A stretch of DNA of 64,000 nt from an uncultured Lentisphaerota bacterium (GCA_903896925.1 CAITZM010000097.1:1-64000), one strand, 5' to 3'. Shown: positions 7,806 to 17,445, counted from the stretch's first letter. Translations and numbers: made by a program. The notes: a model not told the origin generated them from the letters alone.

Positions 7806-8392
7806 GTAAACGGTGTCGAGCACCGCGCGCATCCTACGCCACGCGCCCGCCGCGTGGCAAGCGGCGATGCGCGGCGGCTGCGGCCATCCACCGGCACAAT
7901 GTTTCGGGCACCTGCAGCCCCACTTGTCCGAAGCATAAATATTAACCAGGCAACCCGGCTGGAATGGGAAACAAGGATGTCCTCCAGCGCCGACGGTAGG
8001 GCGACGCCTCCGGCGGAGCCGCCGCCACACGATACCCAGCGCGACGTAACGACCACGCCGTGCTCCAACTGCACTACGCTCCGCACTGCGCATCGGGGCG
8101 CGCTCAACCGCGAATCCGCCGGTGACACATCCGAACCCTATCATCCGCATTCCAGCTTCCTCTTCGGTCTGCATTGGCGGGCTATTTCGAGGACGAAGTG
8201 TCCGTGTGCCATACGGGATTCCATAGGACGAAGTGTTACCCGCAAAATGGACGTCCCCCTATAGACCGGCTCGCACTACCCGCTTATAAGGAGACAAGGT
8301 GCAAGCAAGTTGACCAGGGCGCTCCGCCGGGCATCCACCCTGCGGTCCGGCGGAGGGCGCAAACAACCAGCGGCAGGGAAAAGGGAGAGCAG
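7806..8392. other. Intergenic region with short dispersed repeats
   Basis: No convincing gene. It holds the palindrome CCACGCG-CCCGC-CGCGTGG near 7840-7858. Around 7995-8025 lies a copy of the GGTAGGGCGACGCCTCC-type dispersed repeat, which also occurs near 44290-44400. Confidence 0.45.
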
Positions 8393-8758
8393 ATGAAAAG
8401 CATCGCATGTTGGATGGGCTGTCTGGCGTTGATGGCCATGTTGGCCGGCTGCGGCGGCGGCGGCGATTCCCCCAGTCCCAGCGTCGATGTCAGCGGACAC
8501 TGGACAGGCAGGTCGAGCGTGGGCATCGGCTTCACCATGGACCTGACCCAGACCGGGGCGAGCGTGAGCGGCTCCTCCACGGCTGGAGGCGAAACCGGAC
8601 AGACCGTGGGCTCTGTCGATGGCAACACGTTCTCGTTTTCCATCGTCTGGCCGGCCTCCGGCACAGGCACCGGGCAGGCCACGGTCGAAGGCAACACGAT
8701 GTCGGGCACCGAGCAGGAGGCAGGCGGTTCAGGCACCTTCACCGCCACGCGGCATTGA
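8393..8758 (+). CDS. Small lipoprotein
   Basis: 121 residues starting at ATG 8393, with GGGAGAG five bases upstream. A hydrophobic signal ends in the lipobox MLAGC, followed by a glycine-rich linker (GGGGDSPSPS). The mature part is a Thr/Gly/Ser-rich beta pattern (SGHWTGRSS, GSVDGNTFSF, VEGNTMSGT). Such patterns suggest a small lipocalin-like or beta-sandwich lipoprotein, but no family is assigned. It is convergent with the minus-strand gene ending at 8783. Confidence 0.8.
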   Translation: MKSIACWMGCLALMAMLAGCGGGGDSPSPSVDVSGHWTGRSSVGIGFTMDLTQTGASVSGSSTAGGETGQTVGSVDGNTFSFSIVWPASGTGTGQATVEGNTMSGTEQEAGGSGTFTATRH

Positions 8759-8782
8759 GGCCTCGACACCCGGGGGCGGCGC

Positions 8783-10033
8783 TCACGGGAACGCGTGTTC
8801 GATGTCGGCCAGGTCCACGCCGAGGACCTTTTTGGCGATGGGCGCGAGCGCTTCCGGTGAACCCTCGAGGTGCGTGGTGCGCTGGACGTGCTTCACGCCC
8901 GCCCCGGCCGCCAGCGGCAGCGCGGGCGAGGAAGACTCGATCTCGTAGAACGGACCGAGCGGCTTGGCACCGGGCTCGGGCGCGCCGTCGTTGTAGGCGT
9001 TGATGACGTCGCCGGCGTAGGGCTGCGCGTGCACCTTCCACTGCGAGCGGACGTAGGGCAGCGTGGCCGCATGGTCCGGCAGGTTGAACTGGAGGATCGT
9101 CAGCGTGCGGCGGTCGGGATCGTAGCTGCCGCACATGGGCAGGCAACGCTTGGGCGGGATGCCGATCTTGGACCGGTAGTTGCCGTCGGCTTTGAAGAAG
9201 AGCGCGGCGGGCGTGATTTTGAGCCGGTCGGGGCCGACCGCGCCGAAGTAGTCGGTGTTCGCCGCGGGCCCCAGCAGCTTTTCGTCGCCCGCGCGGACGG
9301 GGATGGCGACGACGGTGTGCGGGCCGTGCTTGAGCATGCCGAGCAGCCAGATGGACAGCGCCCCCGTCCCGGCGTGCCACGCATTCGTGCCGGTGTTGAT
9401 GAGCGTGTTCTCGGTCTGATAGCCGACGACGGACACCTGCTCCGGCAGATCCGCGCCGAGCAGTGCGCCCAGCGCGGCGCGGTCGAGCAGGCGGACTGTG
9501 CGCTCGATGCGCACCTTGAACTCAGCGCCGGAGTTGTTGAACAGCGTGCCGGATTTGCGGAAGGCGATGCGGTCGCTGGCGGCCGCGGTGATCTCGAACG
9601 GCTCGGTGTCCATCAGCGCAGGCGTCTTCCAGTTGTCAAAGACGTAGCGCTTCTCGCCGGGTTTGAAGAAAATGGCGAACTGGCCGCCTTCCGGACCCAG
9701 CCAGAGCCGCTCTTCGCCGCCGAAGACATGGATGTGCTGCTCCAACCCCTGCCGCTCGGACTCCGGCACGATGCCGCGCTGGACGAGGTCGTAGTTGATC
9801 CACCCGTAGGAGGCGCCCGCGGTCCCGCCGGCGGTCGAGGTCATCACGCGCCCCTGCCAGGCGGGCGCGATGGCGATCTGCGCCCGGCCGTCGGCGCTTT
9901 TCAAGAGCCGCACCGCCGTGTGTGCCCGCAGGAAATCCACGTCATCCCCGAACGTTCCGGCCGCCTGCGCGAGCGCGACGCACGCCCAAGCCGCCCCGAT
10001 CCGCACCCAGCAGTTACAGTTCATGGCGAACAA
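8783..10033 (-). CDS. Secreted DUF6786-like protein
   Basis: 416 residues with an N-terminal signal segment ending near residue 25 (ALAQAAG). The body (GGEERLWLGPEGGQFAIFF, VVAIPVRAGDEKLLGP, FFKADGNYRSKIGIPP) resembles the DUF6786 proteins common in secretomes of Bacteroidetes and PVC bacteria, whose function is not established. The fold may be related to galactose-mutarotase-like sandwiches; that is a guess. The start at 10033 is TTG with GGGAG five bases upstream; an ATG follows three codons later at 10024. It is divergent from the thioredoxin gene at 10142. Confidence 0.65.
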   Translation of the reverse strand: MFAMNCNCWVRIGAAWACVALAQAAGTFGDDVDFLRAHTAVRLLKSADGRAQIAIAPAWQGRVMTSTAGGTAGASYGWINYDLVQRGIVPESERQGLEQHIHVFGGEERLWLGPEGGQFAIFFKPGEKRYVFDNWKTPALMDTEPFEITAAASDRIAFRKSGTLFNNSGAEFKVRIERTVRLLDRAALGALLGADLPEQVSVVGYQTENTLINTGTNAWHAGTGALSIWLLGMLKHGPHTVVAIPVRAGDEKLLGPAANTDYFGAVGPDRLKITPAALFFKADGNYRSKIGIPPKRCLPMCGSYDPDRRTLTILQFNLPDHAATLPYVRSQWKVHAQPYAGDVINAYNDGAPEPGAKPLGPFYEIESSSPALPLAAGAGVKHVQRTTHLEGSPEALAPIAKKVLGVDLADIEHAFP

Positions 10034-10081
10034 CTAAACTCCCACGCGTCCCGCGTCAAGCCGCGAACGGCGCCCCGCGGC

Positions 10082-10110
10082 TTGACAACGGCCGCGCGGC
10101 GGGAATACTT
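10082..10110 (+). promoter_or_regulatory. Candidate promoter of the thioredoxin-like gene
   Basis: Perfect -35 box TTGACA (10082-10087), a 17-18 base spacer and a weak -10 (ATACTT/TACTTT near 10105-10111), 31 bases before the ATG. Confidence 0.45.
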
Positions 10111-10141
10111 TCCGCGGTCAACAAAAACAGGAGCGCTTGTT

Positions 10142-10651
10142 ATGAAGAAGAGTCTGCTGGTCGTGTTGGGTCTGGCGGTGGGATTGCTGGGCAGCCTGCG
10201 CGCGAGCGCCGGCGAGTGGGAGACCGATTTCGCCAAGGCCTCCGAGGCGGCGAAGAAGGACAGCAAGTTCATGCTGCTCGACTTCACCGGCTCCGACTGG
10301 TGCGGCTGGTGCATGAAACTCGACAAGGAAGTCTTCAAGAAGAGCGATTTCAAGGACTACGCCAAACAGAACCTCGTGCTGGTATCGCTGGACTTCCCGC
10401 GCTCGAAACCGCAGAGCAAGAAGGTGAAGGACCAGAACAAGGAACTGCAAAAGAAGTACGAGATCAAAGGTTATCCCTCCATCATCATCCTCTCGCCCGA
10501 GGGCGAACTGGTCGGCCAGACCGGCTACCAGGAAGGCGGCGCGGCGAAGTACGTCGAGCACCTCAAGTCCATCATCGGGAAGAGCAAGGGCGGCGCGGCC
10601 GCGGCCACCGACGAGAAGAAGGCCGAGAAGAAACCCGCCAAGAAGCAGTAA
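10142..10651 (+). CDS. Periplasmic thioredoxin-fold protein (CGWC)
   Basis: 169 residues. Signal peptide about 1-23 (cleavage after RASA). The thioredoxin fold carries the redox motif SDWCGWCMKLD, the cis-proline region KGYPSIIIL, and the ending helix KYVEHLKSII. It resembles thioredoxin_7/DsbD-gamma-like secreted thioredoxins, which reduce or relay disulfides outside the cytoplasm. The last 25 residues are Lys/Ala-rich and probably disordered. The start has AGGAGC nine bases upstream. A terminator at 10671-10719 ends the unit. Confidence 0.88.
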   Translation: MKKSLLVVLGLAVGLLGSLRASAGEWETDFAKASEAAKKDSKFMLLDFTGSDWCGWCMKLDKEVFKKSDFKDYAKQNLVLVSLDFPRSKPQSKKVKDQNKELQKKYEIKGYPSIIILSPEGELVGQTGYQEGGAAKYVEHLKSIIGKSKGGAAAATDEKKAEKKPAKKQ

Positions 10652-10670
10652 ACCCGGCCGGCAGAACATG

Positions 10671-10719
10671 GCGCCGCGATCCGCCCGACGCCGGGGGATG
10701 GCGGCGCTTTTTTCTTTTT
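10671..10719 (+). terminator. Rho-independent terminator
   Basis: GCGCCGC (10671-10677) pairs with GCGGCGC (10701-10707), followed by TTTTTTCTTTTT. It ends just before the ATG at 10727 of the next gene, so that gene probably needs its own promoter or read-through. Confidence 0.8.
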
Positions 10720-10726
10720 ACCGCTC

Positions 10727-11683
10727 ATGAGCCGACGCCACCCACTCCGAGCGACGACCAGCATCGCCCTGCTGTGCTGGCTGCTGCTGCGCTGCGCCGC
10801 GGGGGCCACCGATCCGGCCACGCACGGCCCCTTTCCGGCCGGGAGGCAAACGGTGTTCATCCCCGGCGAGGAGCAGCACGCCCTGGCCACGGACGTCTTC
10901 TTCCCGGGCACGGCCACCGGCGGCGTGGCGGCGGCCGCAGGCCCGTGTCCGGCGCTGGTGCTGGGCCACGGCTTCCTGCAGTCCAAGGCCTGCCACGAAC
11001 AGCAAGGCATCCTGCTGGCCACGCGCGGCTTCATCGTCCTGATCCCCGCCTTCAACAAGGCCGCCGATCATCGCCGCAACGGCCGTGAACTGAGCCGCTG
11101 CCTGGACTGGCTCAGCGGCCAGCAGACGAACCCGGCGGCCTTGTTTTTCCAGCGCGTGCGCCTGGACCGGCTGGGCGCGGCGGGGCATTCGGCCGGCGGC
11201 TTGAGCGCCCTGCTGGCGGCAGCGGATGACCCGCGCATCCGGGCGCTCTCCCTCATGGATCCGGTGGACAAGGATAAGTTGGGCCTCGACGCCCTGTCCC
11301 GCCTCAGCCTGCCGGTGGCCATGACCTGGTCCGAACCATCGAGCGGCAACAACCACGGCAGCGCGCAGCGGCTGTTTGCGGCCACGACCGGGTCCGGGCG
11401 CGGCGTGAAAATCGTGGGCGCCAACCACACCGACGCACAAAACCCGTCGGGCTGGCTCTGCCGGCTGGTCTGCGGCGCCGCCGAACCCCGACGGCAGCAC
11501 CTCTACGACCGTTACCTGGTCGGCTGGTTCGAATATCACCTGCATGACGATGCGGCCTATGCGTCGTGGGTCTTTGACCTCCCCGGAGGACAGGTGGCCG
11601 CCGATCTTGCCGCCGGACGCATCACCTATGCGGCGCCCAAGTCAAAGCCTTCAGGAACGGGCAGGCCCAACCTGGGCCGATGA
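10727..11683 (+). CDS. Secreted alpha/beta-hydrolase
   Basis: 318 residues with a signal peptide (about 1-26). An alpha/beta-hydrolase core shows the oxyanion strand ALVLGHGF, the nucleophile elbow AAGHSAGG (G-x-S-x-G), an aspartate strand SLMDPVD, and a late histidine in GANHTDAQ. The layout matches the dienelactone-hydrolase/chlorophyllase/PET-hydrolase-like esterase branch. Substrate unknown. Downstream comes the promoter and leader of nusA. Confidence 0.8.
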   Translation: MSRRHPLRATTSIALLCWLLLRCAAGATDPATHGPFPAGRQTVFIPGEEQHALATDVFFPGTATGGVAAAAGPCPALVLGHGFLQSKACHEQQGILLATRGFIVLIPAFNKAADHRRNGRELSRCLDWLSGQQTNPAALFFQRVRLDRLGAAGHSAGGLSALLAAADDPRIRALSLMDPVDKDKLGLDALSRLSLPVAMTWSEPSSGNNHGSAQRLFAATTGSGRGVKIVGANHTDAQNPSGWLCRLVCGAAEPRRQHLYDRYLVGWFEYHLHDDAAYASWVFDLPGGQVAADLAAGRITYAAPKSKPSGTGRPNLGR

Positions 11684-11741
11684 GGCCTATTCAGGCCACT
11701 GTTCCCAAGATAAGGAAGGGGGCCGTCAAAAATCTTGCCGC

Positions 11742-11770
11742 TTGACGGGTGGCCCGCAGGTGGGTATTGT
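11742..11770 (+). promoter_or_regulatory. Promoter of the nusA operon
   Basis: TTGACG (11742-11747), 17-base spacer, TATTGT (11765-11770). Both boxes are close to sigma-70 consensus. It lies about 100 bases before the nusA ATG and upstream of a terminator-like leader hairpin. Confidence 0.65.
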
Positions 11771-11801
11771 CTGCGCGCGTTACAAGTCCGGCAGTCGCTA
11801 G

Positions 11802-11826
11802 GCGTGGGAAGCAAACCCACGCTTTT
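11802..11826 (+). promoter_or_regulatory. Terminator-like hairpin in the nusA leader
   Basis: GCGTGGG (11802-11808), loop AAGCAAA, CCCACGC (11816-11822), then TTTT. It sits between the promoter and nusA. Proteobacterial rimP-nusA operons carry a comparable hairpin-plus-T leader (the rimP leader), thought to let NusA or antitermination set operon expression. The same role here is inferred from position and shape. Confidence 0.55.
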
Positions 11827-11868
11827 GCGTGTCGGGCTTGTGGTGTTAGCTCTTTTGAGGACACAACT

Positions 11869-13146
11869 ATGGCGAGCGAACTGCAACAGGTGTTTGAGTT
11901 TATCGAGCGCGAGCGCGGCATCGACCGCGAAACGCTGCTGAATGCGGTGGAAACCGCCCTGCTCAAGGCCTCGAAGAAGGCCGTCAGCCCGGCGCGCGAA
12001 CTGCGCATCGCCATCGACCGTAAAACCTTTGAAATCCGTGCTTTCGCCCGCGTCCAGGTCGTGGAGGTCATCAAGGAACCGCACGATCAGATTCTGCTGG
12101 CCGCCGCCAAGCGCGTCCTGCCCACCGCCAAGGTCGGCGACTTCATGGAAGTGGAAGTGACGCCGAAGAACTTCGGGCGCATCGCCGCCCAGACCGCCAA
12201 GCAGACCATTCTCCAGGAGATCCGCAACGCCGAGAAGGCGAAGATCTTCAAGGAATACAAAGACCGCCCCGGCGACATCGTCAGCGGCACGGTCCGCGGC
12301 TTCGAGCGCAGCGACGTGCTGATCGACCTCGGCCGCGCCGAGGCCGTCATGCCCTCGCGCGAGCGCGTGCCGATCGAGGAATACCAGGTCGGCGACCGGG
12401 TTCGCGCCCTGCTGCTGACCGTTGAGGACAAGCCCGGCGGACCGGCTCTGATCCTCTCGCGCTCGGCCCCCGAGTTTGTTCGCAAGCTGTTTGCGCTGGA
12501 AGTGGCCGAAATCTCCGACAACACCGTCGAAATCCGCGCCATCGCGCGTGAGCCGGGCTACCGCACGAAGCTGGCGGTCTACTCCAACGACAGCAAGGTG
12601 GATCCGGTCGGCGCGTGCGTCGGCCTGCGCGGCCTGCGCGTCAAGAACATCGTCCGTGAACTTTCCGGCGAGAAGATCGACATCGTGCGCTGGAACGAGG
12701 ACGTCAAGACTTTCGTCACCAACGCGCTCTCCCCCGCCAAGCTGCTGCGGCTGTCGGTGGACGAGGAAACCGGCACGGTCAACGTCATCGTCGCTTCCGA
12801 CCAGCTCTCGCTGGCGATCGGCAAGAAGGGCCAGAACGCCCGGCTGACGAGCAAGCTGACCGGCTGGAAGATCGACATCACGAAGGACGAGGCCGATATT
12901 TCGTTCGAAGAAAAGGTCGCCCACGCGATCAGCAAGCTGGCCACCATCGAAGGCATCGGCAAGGAACACGCCGAGAAGCTGGTGCGCGCAGGTTTCCTGA
13001 CGCCGGAAGGCATTGTCGCCGCCGAGGTGAGCGATCTGATGGCCGTCGAGGGCTTCGACGAGCAGTCCGCGGAGGCCGTGCGCGCGGCCGCGGAAAAAGT
13101 TTTTGAGGCCGAGAACAAAATCCTCGAAAGCGAAAGCGAAGCATGA
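11869..13146 (+). CDS. nusA: Transcription termination/antitermination factor NusA
   Basis: 425 residues. In order: N-terminal RNA-polymerase-binding domain (about 1-125), S1 domain (about 135-200, [11 protein letters not shown] to ALILSRS), two KH domains ([18 protein letters not shown], and [20 protein letters not shown] near 316), and a C-terminal helix-hairpin-helix region ([17 protein letters not shown]). It modulates pausing, termination and rRNA antitermination. The start has GAGG eight bases upstream and a strong promoter. No rimP precedes it, unlike the common rimP-nusA-infB order. Its stop overlaps the infB start by four bases. Confidence 0.97.
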   Translation: MASELQQVFEFIERERGIDRETLLNAVETALLKASKKAVSPARELRIAIDRKTFEIRAFARVQVVEVIKEPHDQILLAAAKRVLPTAKVGDFMEVEVTPKNFGRIAAQTAKQTILQEIRNAEKAKIFKEYKDRPGDIVSGTVRGFERSDVLIDLGRAEAVMPSRERVPIEEYQVGDRVRALLLTVEDKPGGPALILSRSAPEFVRKLFALEVAEISDNTVEIRAIAREPGYRTKLAVYSNDSKVDPVGACVGLRGLRVKNIVRELSGEKIDIVRWNEDVKTFVTNALSPAKLLRLSVDEETGTVNVIVASDQLSLAIGKKGQNARLTSKLTGWKIDITKDEADISFEEKVAHAISKLATIEGIGKEHAEKLVRAGFLTPEGIVAAEVSDLMAVEGFDEQSAEAVRAAAEKVFEAENKILESESEA

Positions 13147-15125
13147 GGGTACACGAATTAGCACGCGAACTGGGCCTGCGGAGCAGCCAGGACATCCTGG
13201 ACAAGCTGCAACAGCATGGCATGCAGCTCAAGAACCACATGAGTCCCCTGACTGACGAGCAGGTGGACATCATCCGCAAAGCCTTTCCCAAGGGCTTTAT
13301 CCAGCCCGCGCCGGTGGTCGAGGTCAAGCCGGAGACGCAGCGGAAGACGATCCTCGTGCGCGGCCCGATCATTGTCCGGGAATTCGCCGAGCAGCTCGGC
13401 CTGAAGCCCAACCAGCTTATCGCCGAGTTGATGATGATGAACATCTTCGCCTCGATGAACGAGCGCGTGGACCTCAAGATCGCGCAGCAGATCGCCGAAA
13501 AGCACGGCTTCAGCTTCGAACACGAGAAAAAGCAGGTCGAGCACAAGCCGGTGACCAAGGCCGCCGAGCCGGCGGTCGAACCGAGCGTGGACAAGAGCGA
13601 GGACCTCACGACGCGCCCTCCTATCGTCACGTTCATGGGCCACGTCGACCATGGCAAAACCTCGCTGCTCGACAAAATCCGCAACACCAAGGTTGCCGCG
13701 GGCGAAGATGGCGGCATCACGCAGCACATCGGCGCCTATACGGTCACGGTCAGCAACGACCGCCAGATCACCTTCCTCGACACGCCGGGCCACGCGGCCT
13801 TCACGCAGATGCGCGCCCGCGGTGCCAACCTGACCGACATTGCGGTCATCGTGGTCGATGCGCAGGACGGCATCATGCCGCAGACCCGCGAGGCCATCCA
13901 GCACGCGCGCGCCGCCAAGGTCGCGCTGATGTTCGCCATCAACAAGATCGACCTGCGCGGTGCCAACGTGGACCGCGTCAAGACCCAGCTCCAGAAGGAA
14001 GGCCTCGCGCCCGAAGACTGGGGCGGCACGACGATCTGCTGTCCCGTCAGCGCCGTCACCGGCGCCGGCATCGACCAGCTGCTCGAGATGATCCTGCTGC
14101 AGGCCGACATGCTGGAGTTGAAGGCCAACCCCACCCGTCGCGCCCAGGGCTACGTGATCGAGGCGCGCCTCGAGCCCGGCATGGGCCCGACCGCCAACAT
14201 CATCGTCAAGCGCGGCACGCTCAAGGTCGGCGACGCCATCACCTGCGGCCCGTACTGGGGCCGCGTCAAGGCGCTGATCAGCGACAAGGGCATCAAGGTC
14301 CGCACCGCGGGCCCGTCGATGGCCGTCAAGGTGCTCGGCCTGACCGCCGTGCCGGAACCCGGCATGGAATTCCAGGTGCAGGCGAACGACCGCGTCGCGC
14401 GCGACATGTCCGAGATCGCGGTCGCCGAAAAACGCAAGCAGGAGATCGCCGTCTCGCCCAAGCGCCTGACGCTCGACGACCTGATGAAGCCGGCCAGCCA
14501 GGTCAAGGAAATGCACAAGCTGCGCCTGATCCTCAAGGCCGACGTGCAAGGCTCGCTGGAAGCGATCCAGAACTCGCTCGCCGGTGTCAAGAGCGACAAG
14601 GTCGTGCTCGACATCCTCCTCTCCAGCGTCGGCAACATCAGCAGCAACGACGTGCTGCTCGCCCGCGCCTCCGAGGCCATCATCATCGGCTTCCATGTCG
14701 GCAAGGACGACGGCGTCAACGCCACCGCCAAGCGCGAGGGCGTCGAGATCCGCCTCTACAGCATCATCTACGAGCTGCTCGACGACGTGCGCAACGCGAT
14801 GATCGGCCTGCTCGACCCCATCGTCAAGCAGACGGTGGTCGGCCACGCGGAAGTGCTGCAGGTCTTCGAGATCAGCCGCAAGGGCACCATCGCCGGTTGC
14901 CGCTGCACCGACGGCCGCCTGACCAGCCGGGCCCGCGCCCGCGTCAAACGGAAAAACGACGTGCTCTTCGAAGGCGCGCTCATCAGTCTCAAGCGGTTCC
15001 AGAGCGATGCGGCCGAGGTGCGCGAAGGCCAGGAATGCGGCCTGCGCCTCGACAACTTCAGCGGCTTCCAGCCCGGCGACGTGATCGAGTGCTTCGAGGT
15101 CGAGAAGATCGCCCAGCAGCTGTGA
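13143..15125 (+). CDS. infB: Translation initiation factor IF-2
   Basis: 660 residues, shorter than the roughly 890 of Escherichia coli because the long charged N-terminal region is missing. Two IF2_N helical modules are present (about 1-48 and 72-125). The GTPase domain follows with G1 GHVDHGKTS (about 165), G3 DTPGH, G4 NKID and a G5 SA motif, then the beta-barrel domains II-IV ending in [17 protein letters not shown]. It brings initiator tRNA to the 30S subunit. ATGA overlap with nusA indicates translational coupling. Confidence 0.97.
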   Translation: MRVHELARELGLRSSQDILDKLQQHGMQLKNHMSPLTDEQVDIIRKAFPKGFIQPAPVVEVKPETQRKTILVRGPIIVREFAEQLGLKPNQLIAELMMMNIFASMNERVDLKIAQQIAEKHGFSFEHEKKQVEHKPVTKAAEPAVEPSVDKSEDLTTRPPIVTFMGHVDHGKTSLLDKIRNTKVAAGEDGGITQHIGAYTVTVSNDRQITFLDTPGHAAFTQMRARGANLTDIAVIVVDAQDGIMPQTREAIQHARAAKVALMFAINKIDLRGANVDRVKTQLQKEGLAPEDWGGTTICCPVSAVTGAGIDQLLEMILLQADMLELKANPTRRAQGYVIEARLEPGMGPTANIIVKRGTLKVGDAITCGPYWGRVKALISDKGIKVRTAGPSMAVKVLGLTAVPEPGMEFQVQANDRVARDMSEIAVAEKRKQEIAVSPKRLTLDDLMKPASQVKEMHKLRLILKADVQGSLEAIQNSLAGVKSDKVVLDILLSSVGNISSNDVLLARASEAIIIGFHVGKDDGVNATAKREGVEIRLYSIIYELLDDVRNAMIGLLDPIVKQTVVGHAEVLQVFEISRKGTIAGCRCTDGRLTSRARARVKRKNDVLFEGALISLKRFQSDAAEVREGQECGLRLDNFSGFQPGDVIECFEVEKIAQQL

Positions 15126-15151
15126 GGCGCGCCATGACCCGCTGTACGCTT

Positions 15152-15198
15152 TTCCAACCCTTGGAAAGCCGGCGCGTCGTTTTTTCCAAGGTTGGGAA
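15152..15198. repeat. Pair of TTCCAA-N3-TTGGAA palindromes
   Basis: TTCCAACCCTTGGAA (15152-15166) and TTCCAAGGTTGGGAA (15184-15198) are each near-palindromic and can also pair with one another. Both lie between infB and rbfA. Further copies of the motif lie at 29004-29050, 34495-34540, 44001-44013 and 53022-53066. Confidence 0.6.
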
Positions 15199-15212
15199 GA
15201 ACGCCAGCCCCC

Positions 15213-15250
15213 TTCGATGTTCGATGTTGGATGTTCGTTGTTCGATGTTC
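15213..15250. repeat. Tandem TTCGATGTTC-type repeat
   Basis: Five degenerate units of about eight bases (TCGATGTT/GGATGTTC) run directly up to the AAGGAGG ribosome site of rbfA. Confidence 0.55.
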
Positions 15251-15263
15251 AAGGAGGCCGCTC

Positions 15264-15674
15264 ATGAGTAACGTGGACCGCCTGACCCGCGTCAACGCGC
15301 TGCTCAAGCGCGAGATCGCCGAGTCCCTCTACCGCGTCTTCGCGGGCCGGGACTTCGACTTCGCCGCCGTCACCGTGACGCACGTCTTCATCGCCAGCGA
15401 CCTGCACAGCGCGCGCGTACTCGTCAGCATCCTCGGCCACGAGAAGGACCGCGGCGGCATCCTGCGCCAGCTCCAGCAGCATCGCGGCCCGATCCAGAAG
15501 CTGCTCAGCAAGCACGTCATCCTTAAATACACGCCGCAGCTGCACTTTGAGCTCGATACCTCCCTGGAGGAGGGCGACCACGTGCTGCGGCTGCTCGAGA
15601 AGATGGCCGACGCGAACCCCGAATGGACCGACACCCTGCCGCCCGCCTCCACCCCCACCGAGGACGAACCATGA
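15264..15674 (+). CDS. rbfA: Ribosome-binding factor A
   Basis: 136 residues. Single KH-like domain: VDRLTRVNALLKREIAESL at the start, then the VTVTHVFIASDLHSARVLVS strand-helix, and LHFELDTSLEEGDHVLRLLE at the end, all typical of RbfA, a late 30S maturation factor acting on the 16S 5' helix. ATG 15264 has AGGAGG seven bases upstream. The frame extends back through the tandem repeat to 15192, but that part is not gene-like. The stop overlaps the truB start. Confidence 0.93.
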   Translation: MSNVDRLTRVNALLKREIAESLYRVFAGRDFDFAAVTVTHVFIASDLHSARVLVSILGHEKDRGGILRQLQQHRGPIQKLLSKHVILKYTPQLHFELDTSLEEGDHVLRLLEKMADANPEWTDTLPPASTPTEDEP

Positions 15675-16432
15675 GCTTTCACGCCGGCCGCGCCGGGCAA
15701 CCCGCCCGCGAACTCGATCCCTGTGACGGCATCCTGCTGGTGGACAAGCCCTCCGGCATGACCTCGCACGACGTCGTGGACCGCATCCGCCACACCTTCC
15801 GCATCCGCAAGGTCGGCCACGGCGGCACGCTCGACCCGATGGCGACCGGCCTGCTCATCATGCTGCTCGGCCGCGGCACGCGTCTCTCCAACGACATCAT
15901 GGGCACCGACAAGGTTTACGAAGGCACCATGCAGTTCGGGGTCACGACCAGCTCCGAGGACGTGGACGGCGCCGTCACCGGCACCGCCGACTTCTCCGGC
16001 GTCACGCGCGAGGCCGTCGAGGCCGAGATGAAGAAGTGGCTCGGCGACGTGCAGCAGATCCCGCCGATGGTCTCCGCGATCAAGAAGGACGGCGTGCCGC
16101 TCTACAAGCTGGCGCGCAAGGGCCAGGAGATCGTCCGCGAGCCGCGCTGGCTCCACATCTACGAATTCACGCTGTTGGACTTCGCCCTGCCGCGCGTCAG
16201 CTTCCGCCTGCGCTGCTCCAAGGGCACCTATGTCCGCACGCTCTGCGCCGACATCGGCCGCGCGCTCGGCTGCGGCGCGCATCTCGCCGACCTGCGCCGC
16301 ACGCGGTCCGGCGAATTCTCCATCGACAAGGCGCTGCGCCTGGAGGACCTGCTCAAGCTCAAGTTCGACGACATCCTGCCGCACATCATCCCCGCGCACG
16401 AGGTGCGCGAACTGACGCGTCCGGTCAAATGA
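15671..16432 (+). CDS. truB: tRNA pseudouridine-55 synthase
   Basis: 253 residues. Family blocks: [20 protein letters not shown], the catalytic-Asp motif [55 protein letters not shown], and [20 protein letters not shown]. It makes pseudouridine at U55 of the tRNA T-loop. The C-terminal PUA domain is short or absent. Start and stop overlap rbfA and ribF by four bases each. Confidence 0.96.
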   Translation: MSFHAGRAGQPARELDPCDGILLVDKPSGMTSHDVVDRIRHTFRIRKVGHGGTLDPMATGLLIMLLGRGTRLSNDIMGTDKVYEGTMQFGVTTSSEDVDGAVTGTADFSGVTREAVEAEMKKWLGDVQQIPPMVSAIKKDGVPLYKLARKGQEIVREPRWLHIYEFTLLDFALPRVSFRLRCSKGTYVRTLCADIGRALGCGAHLADLRRTRSGEFSIDKALRLEDLLKLKFDDILPHIIPAHEVRELTRPVK

Positions 16433-17400
16433 AACTGCTCCACGAGCTGGGCGGCCTGCGCCACGAACCAGCCCCGCTTTTCATCGCGGCGGGCTTCTTC
16501 GATGGGGTGCATCGTGGCCACCAGCGCGTGATCGGCACCGCGGTCGACCTCGCGCGCGCCGGCGGCGGCAACGCCTGGGCCCTGACGCTCGACCCGCACC
16601 CGCTCAAGGTGCTCGCGCCCGGGAAGGCGCCGCTGCTGCTGACCTCCCTCCCCCACAAGCTCCAGCTGCTGGAGCAACTCGGCCTCGCCGGCTGCGTCGT
16701 GCTGCCCTTCACCCCTGCCGTCGCCCACGAGGCGCCGGAATTTTTCCTGAACGAACTCGCCGCCTCCCTGCCGCGCCCCGCCGGGCTGGTGATCGGCACC
16801 AACTGGACCTTCGGCCACGCCGCGCGCGGCAACGCCGCCCTGCTCCAGCGCCTCGCCCCGGGGCTCGGCCTGTCCTTGCATCCCGTCGAACCGCTCGGCT
16901 GGAGCGGCGGGCCGGTGTCCTCGACGCGCATCCGCCAGCAGATTTTGCACGGGCACCTCGAGTCCGCCGCCTGCATGTCCGGCCACTTCCACAGCATCCA
17001 CGGCCAGGTCGGCCGCGGCAAGGGCTACGGCCGCACGCTCGGGTTCCCGACCGCCAACCTGCGCCCGCACGACGAGGTCCTGCCGCCGCCCGGCGTCTTC
17101 GCCGTCTGCGCAAAGATCGACGGCGTCAGCCATCTCGGCGCCGCGTTCCGCCCCGACCCGCAGTCGCAGCCGGAGTTCGGCGGGGATCCCCTGATCGAAG
17201 TCCACTTCCTCGATGCGCACCTCGACCTCTATGACCGCGAGCTCGAGGTCTATCTGCTCCACTATCTACGCCCTACGCGCCGCTTCGAAAACGCCACCGA
17301 CCTGCGCGAGCAGATCGCGCGCGACGTCGAGGAGATACGCCAAATGACCGGCAAGTTGTTGACGACGGCGGAAGGAGTGCCCTTGCCCGCATGCGAATGA
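16429..17400 (+). CDS. ribF: Bifunctional riboflavin kinase/FAD synthetase
   Basis: 323 residues. N-terminal FAD synthetase: GFFDGVHRGHQRVI, LTLDPHPLKVL, GTNWTFGHAARGN and the SSTRIR motif (about 165). C-terminal flavokinase: HGQVGRGKGYGRTLGFPTANL with the PTAN ATP/Mg site, and LHYLRPTRRFENATDLREQI. It turns riboflavin into FMN and FAD. The usual N-x-G-x-R-P-T strand of the kinase is replaced by AAFRPDPQSQPEFGG, about three residues longer. Coupled to truB by overlap. Confidence 0.93.
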   Translation: MKLLHELGGLRHEPAPLFIAAGFFDGVHRGHQRVIGTAVDLARAGGGNAWALTLDPHPLKVLAPGKAPLLLTSLPHKLQLLEQLGLAGCVVLPFTPAVAHEAPEFFLNELAASLPRPAGLVIGTNWTFGHAARGNAALLQRLAPGLGLSLHPVEPLGWSGGPVSSTRIRQQILHGHLESAACMSGHFHSIHGQVGRGKGYGRTLGFPTANLRPHDEVLPPPGVFAVCAKIDGVSHLGAAFRPDPQSQPEFGGDPLIEVHFLDAHLDLYDRELEVYLLHYLRPTRRFENATDLREQIARDVEEIRQMTGKLLTTAEGVPLPACE

Positions 17401-17405
17401 AATCC

Positions 17406-17429
17406 GGCTCGCGAGTACGCTCGCGAGCC
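17406..17429. promoter_or_regulatory. Ten-bp perfect hairpin between ribF and tsaE
   Basis: GGCTCGCGAG (17406-17415), loop TACG, CTCGCGAGCC (17420-17429). It starts five bases after the ribF stop and has no T-run. It may protect the 3' end of the upstream message or weaken read-through into tsaE. Confidence 0.45.
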
Positions 17430-17445
17430 GCAAGGCAACGAAGAT

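Noticed and set aside
8870..10141. N-terminal extension of the thioredoxin frame back to 8870
   Set aside because: It runs antisense through the DUF6786-like gene; the ATG at 10142 has a ribosome site, promoter and signal peptide.
11626..13164. 512-residue open frame antisense to nusA
   Set aside because: High GC leaves long open frames opposite real genes. The product is repetitive Asp/Gly/Leu without domain pattern, and nusA is certain.
13158..14846. 562-residue open frame antisense to infB
   Set aside because: Shadow of infB: biased Val/Asp/Leu composition, no ribosome site, no motif.
15192..15263. RbfA extension to 15192
   Set aside because: The added residues are translated tandem repeat; AGGAGG and ATG at 15264 fit the family length.
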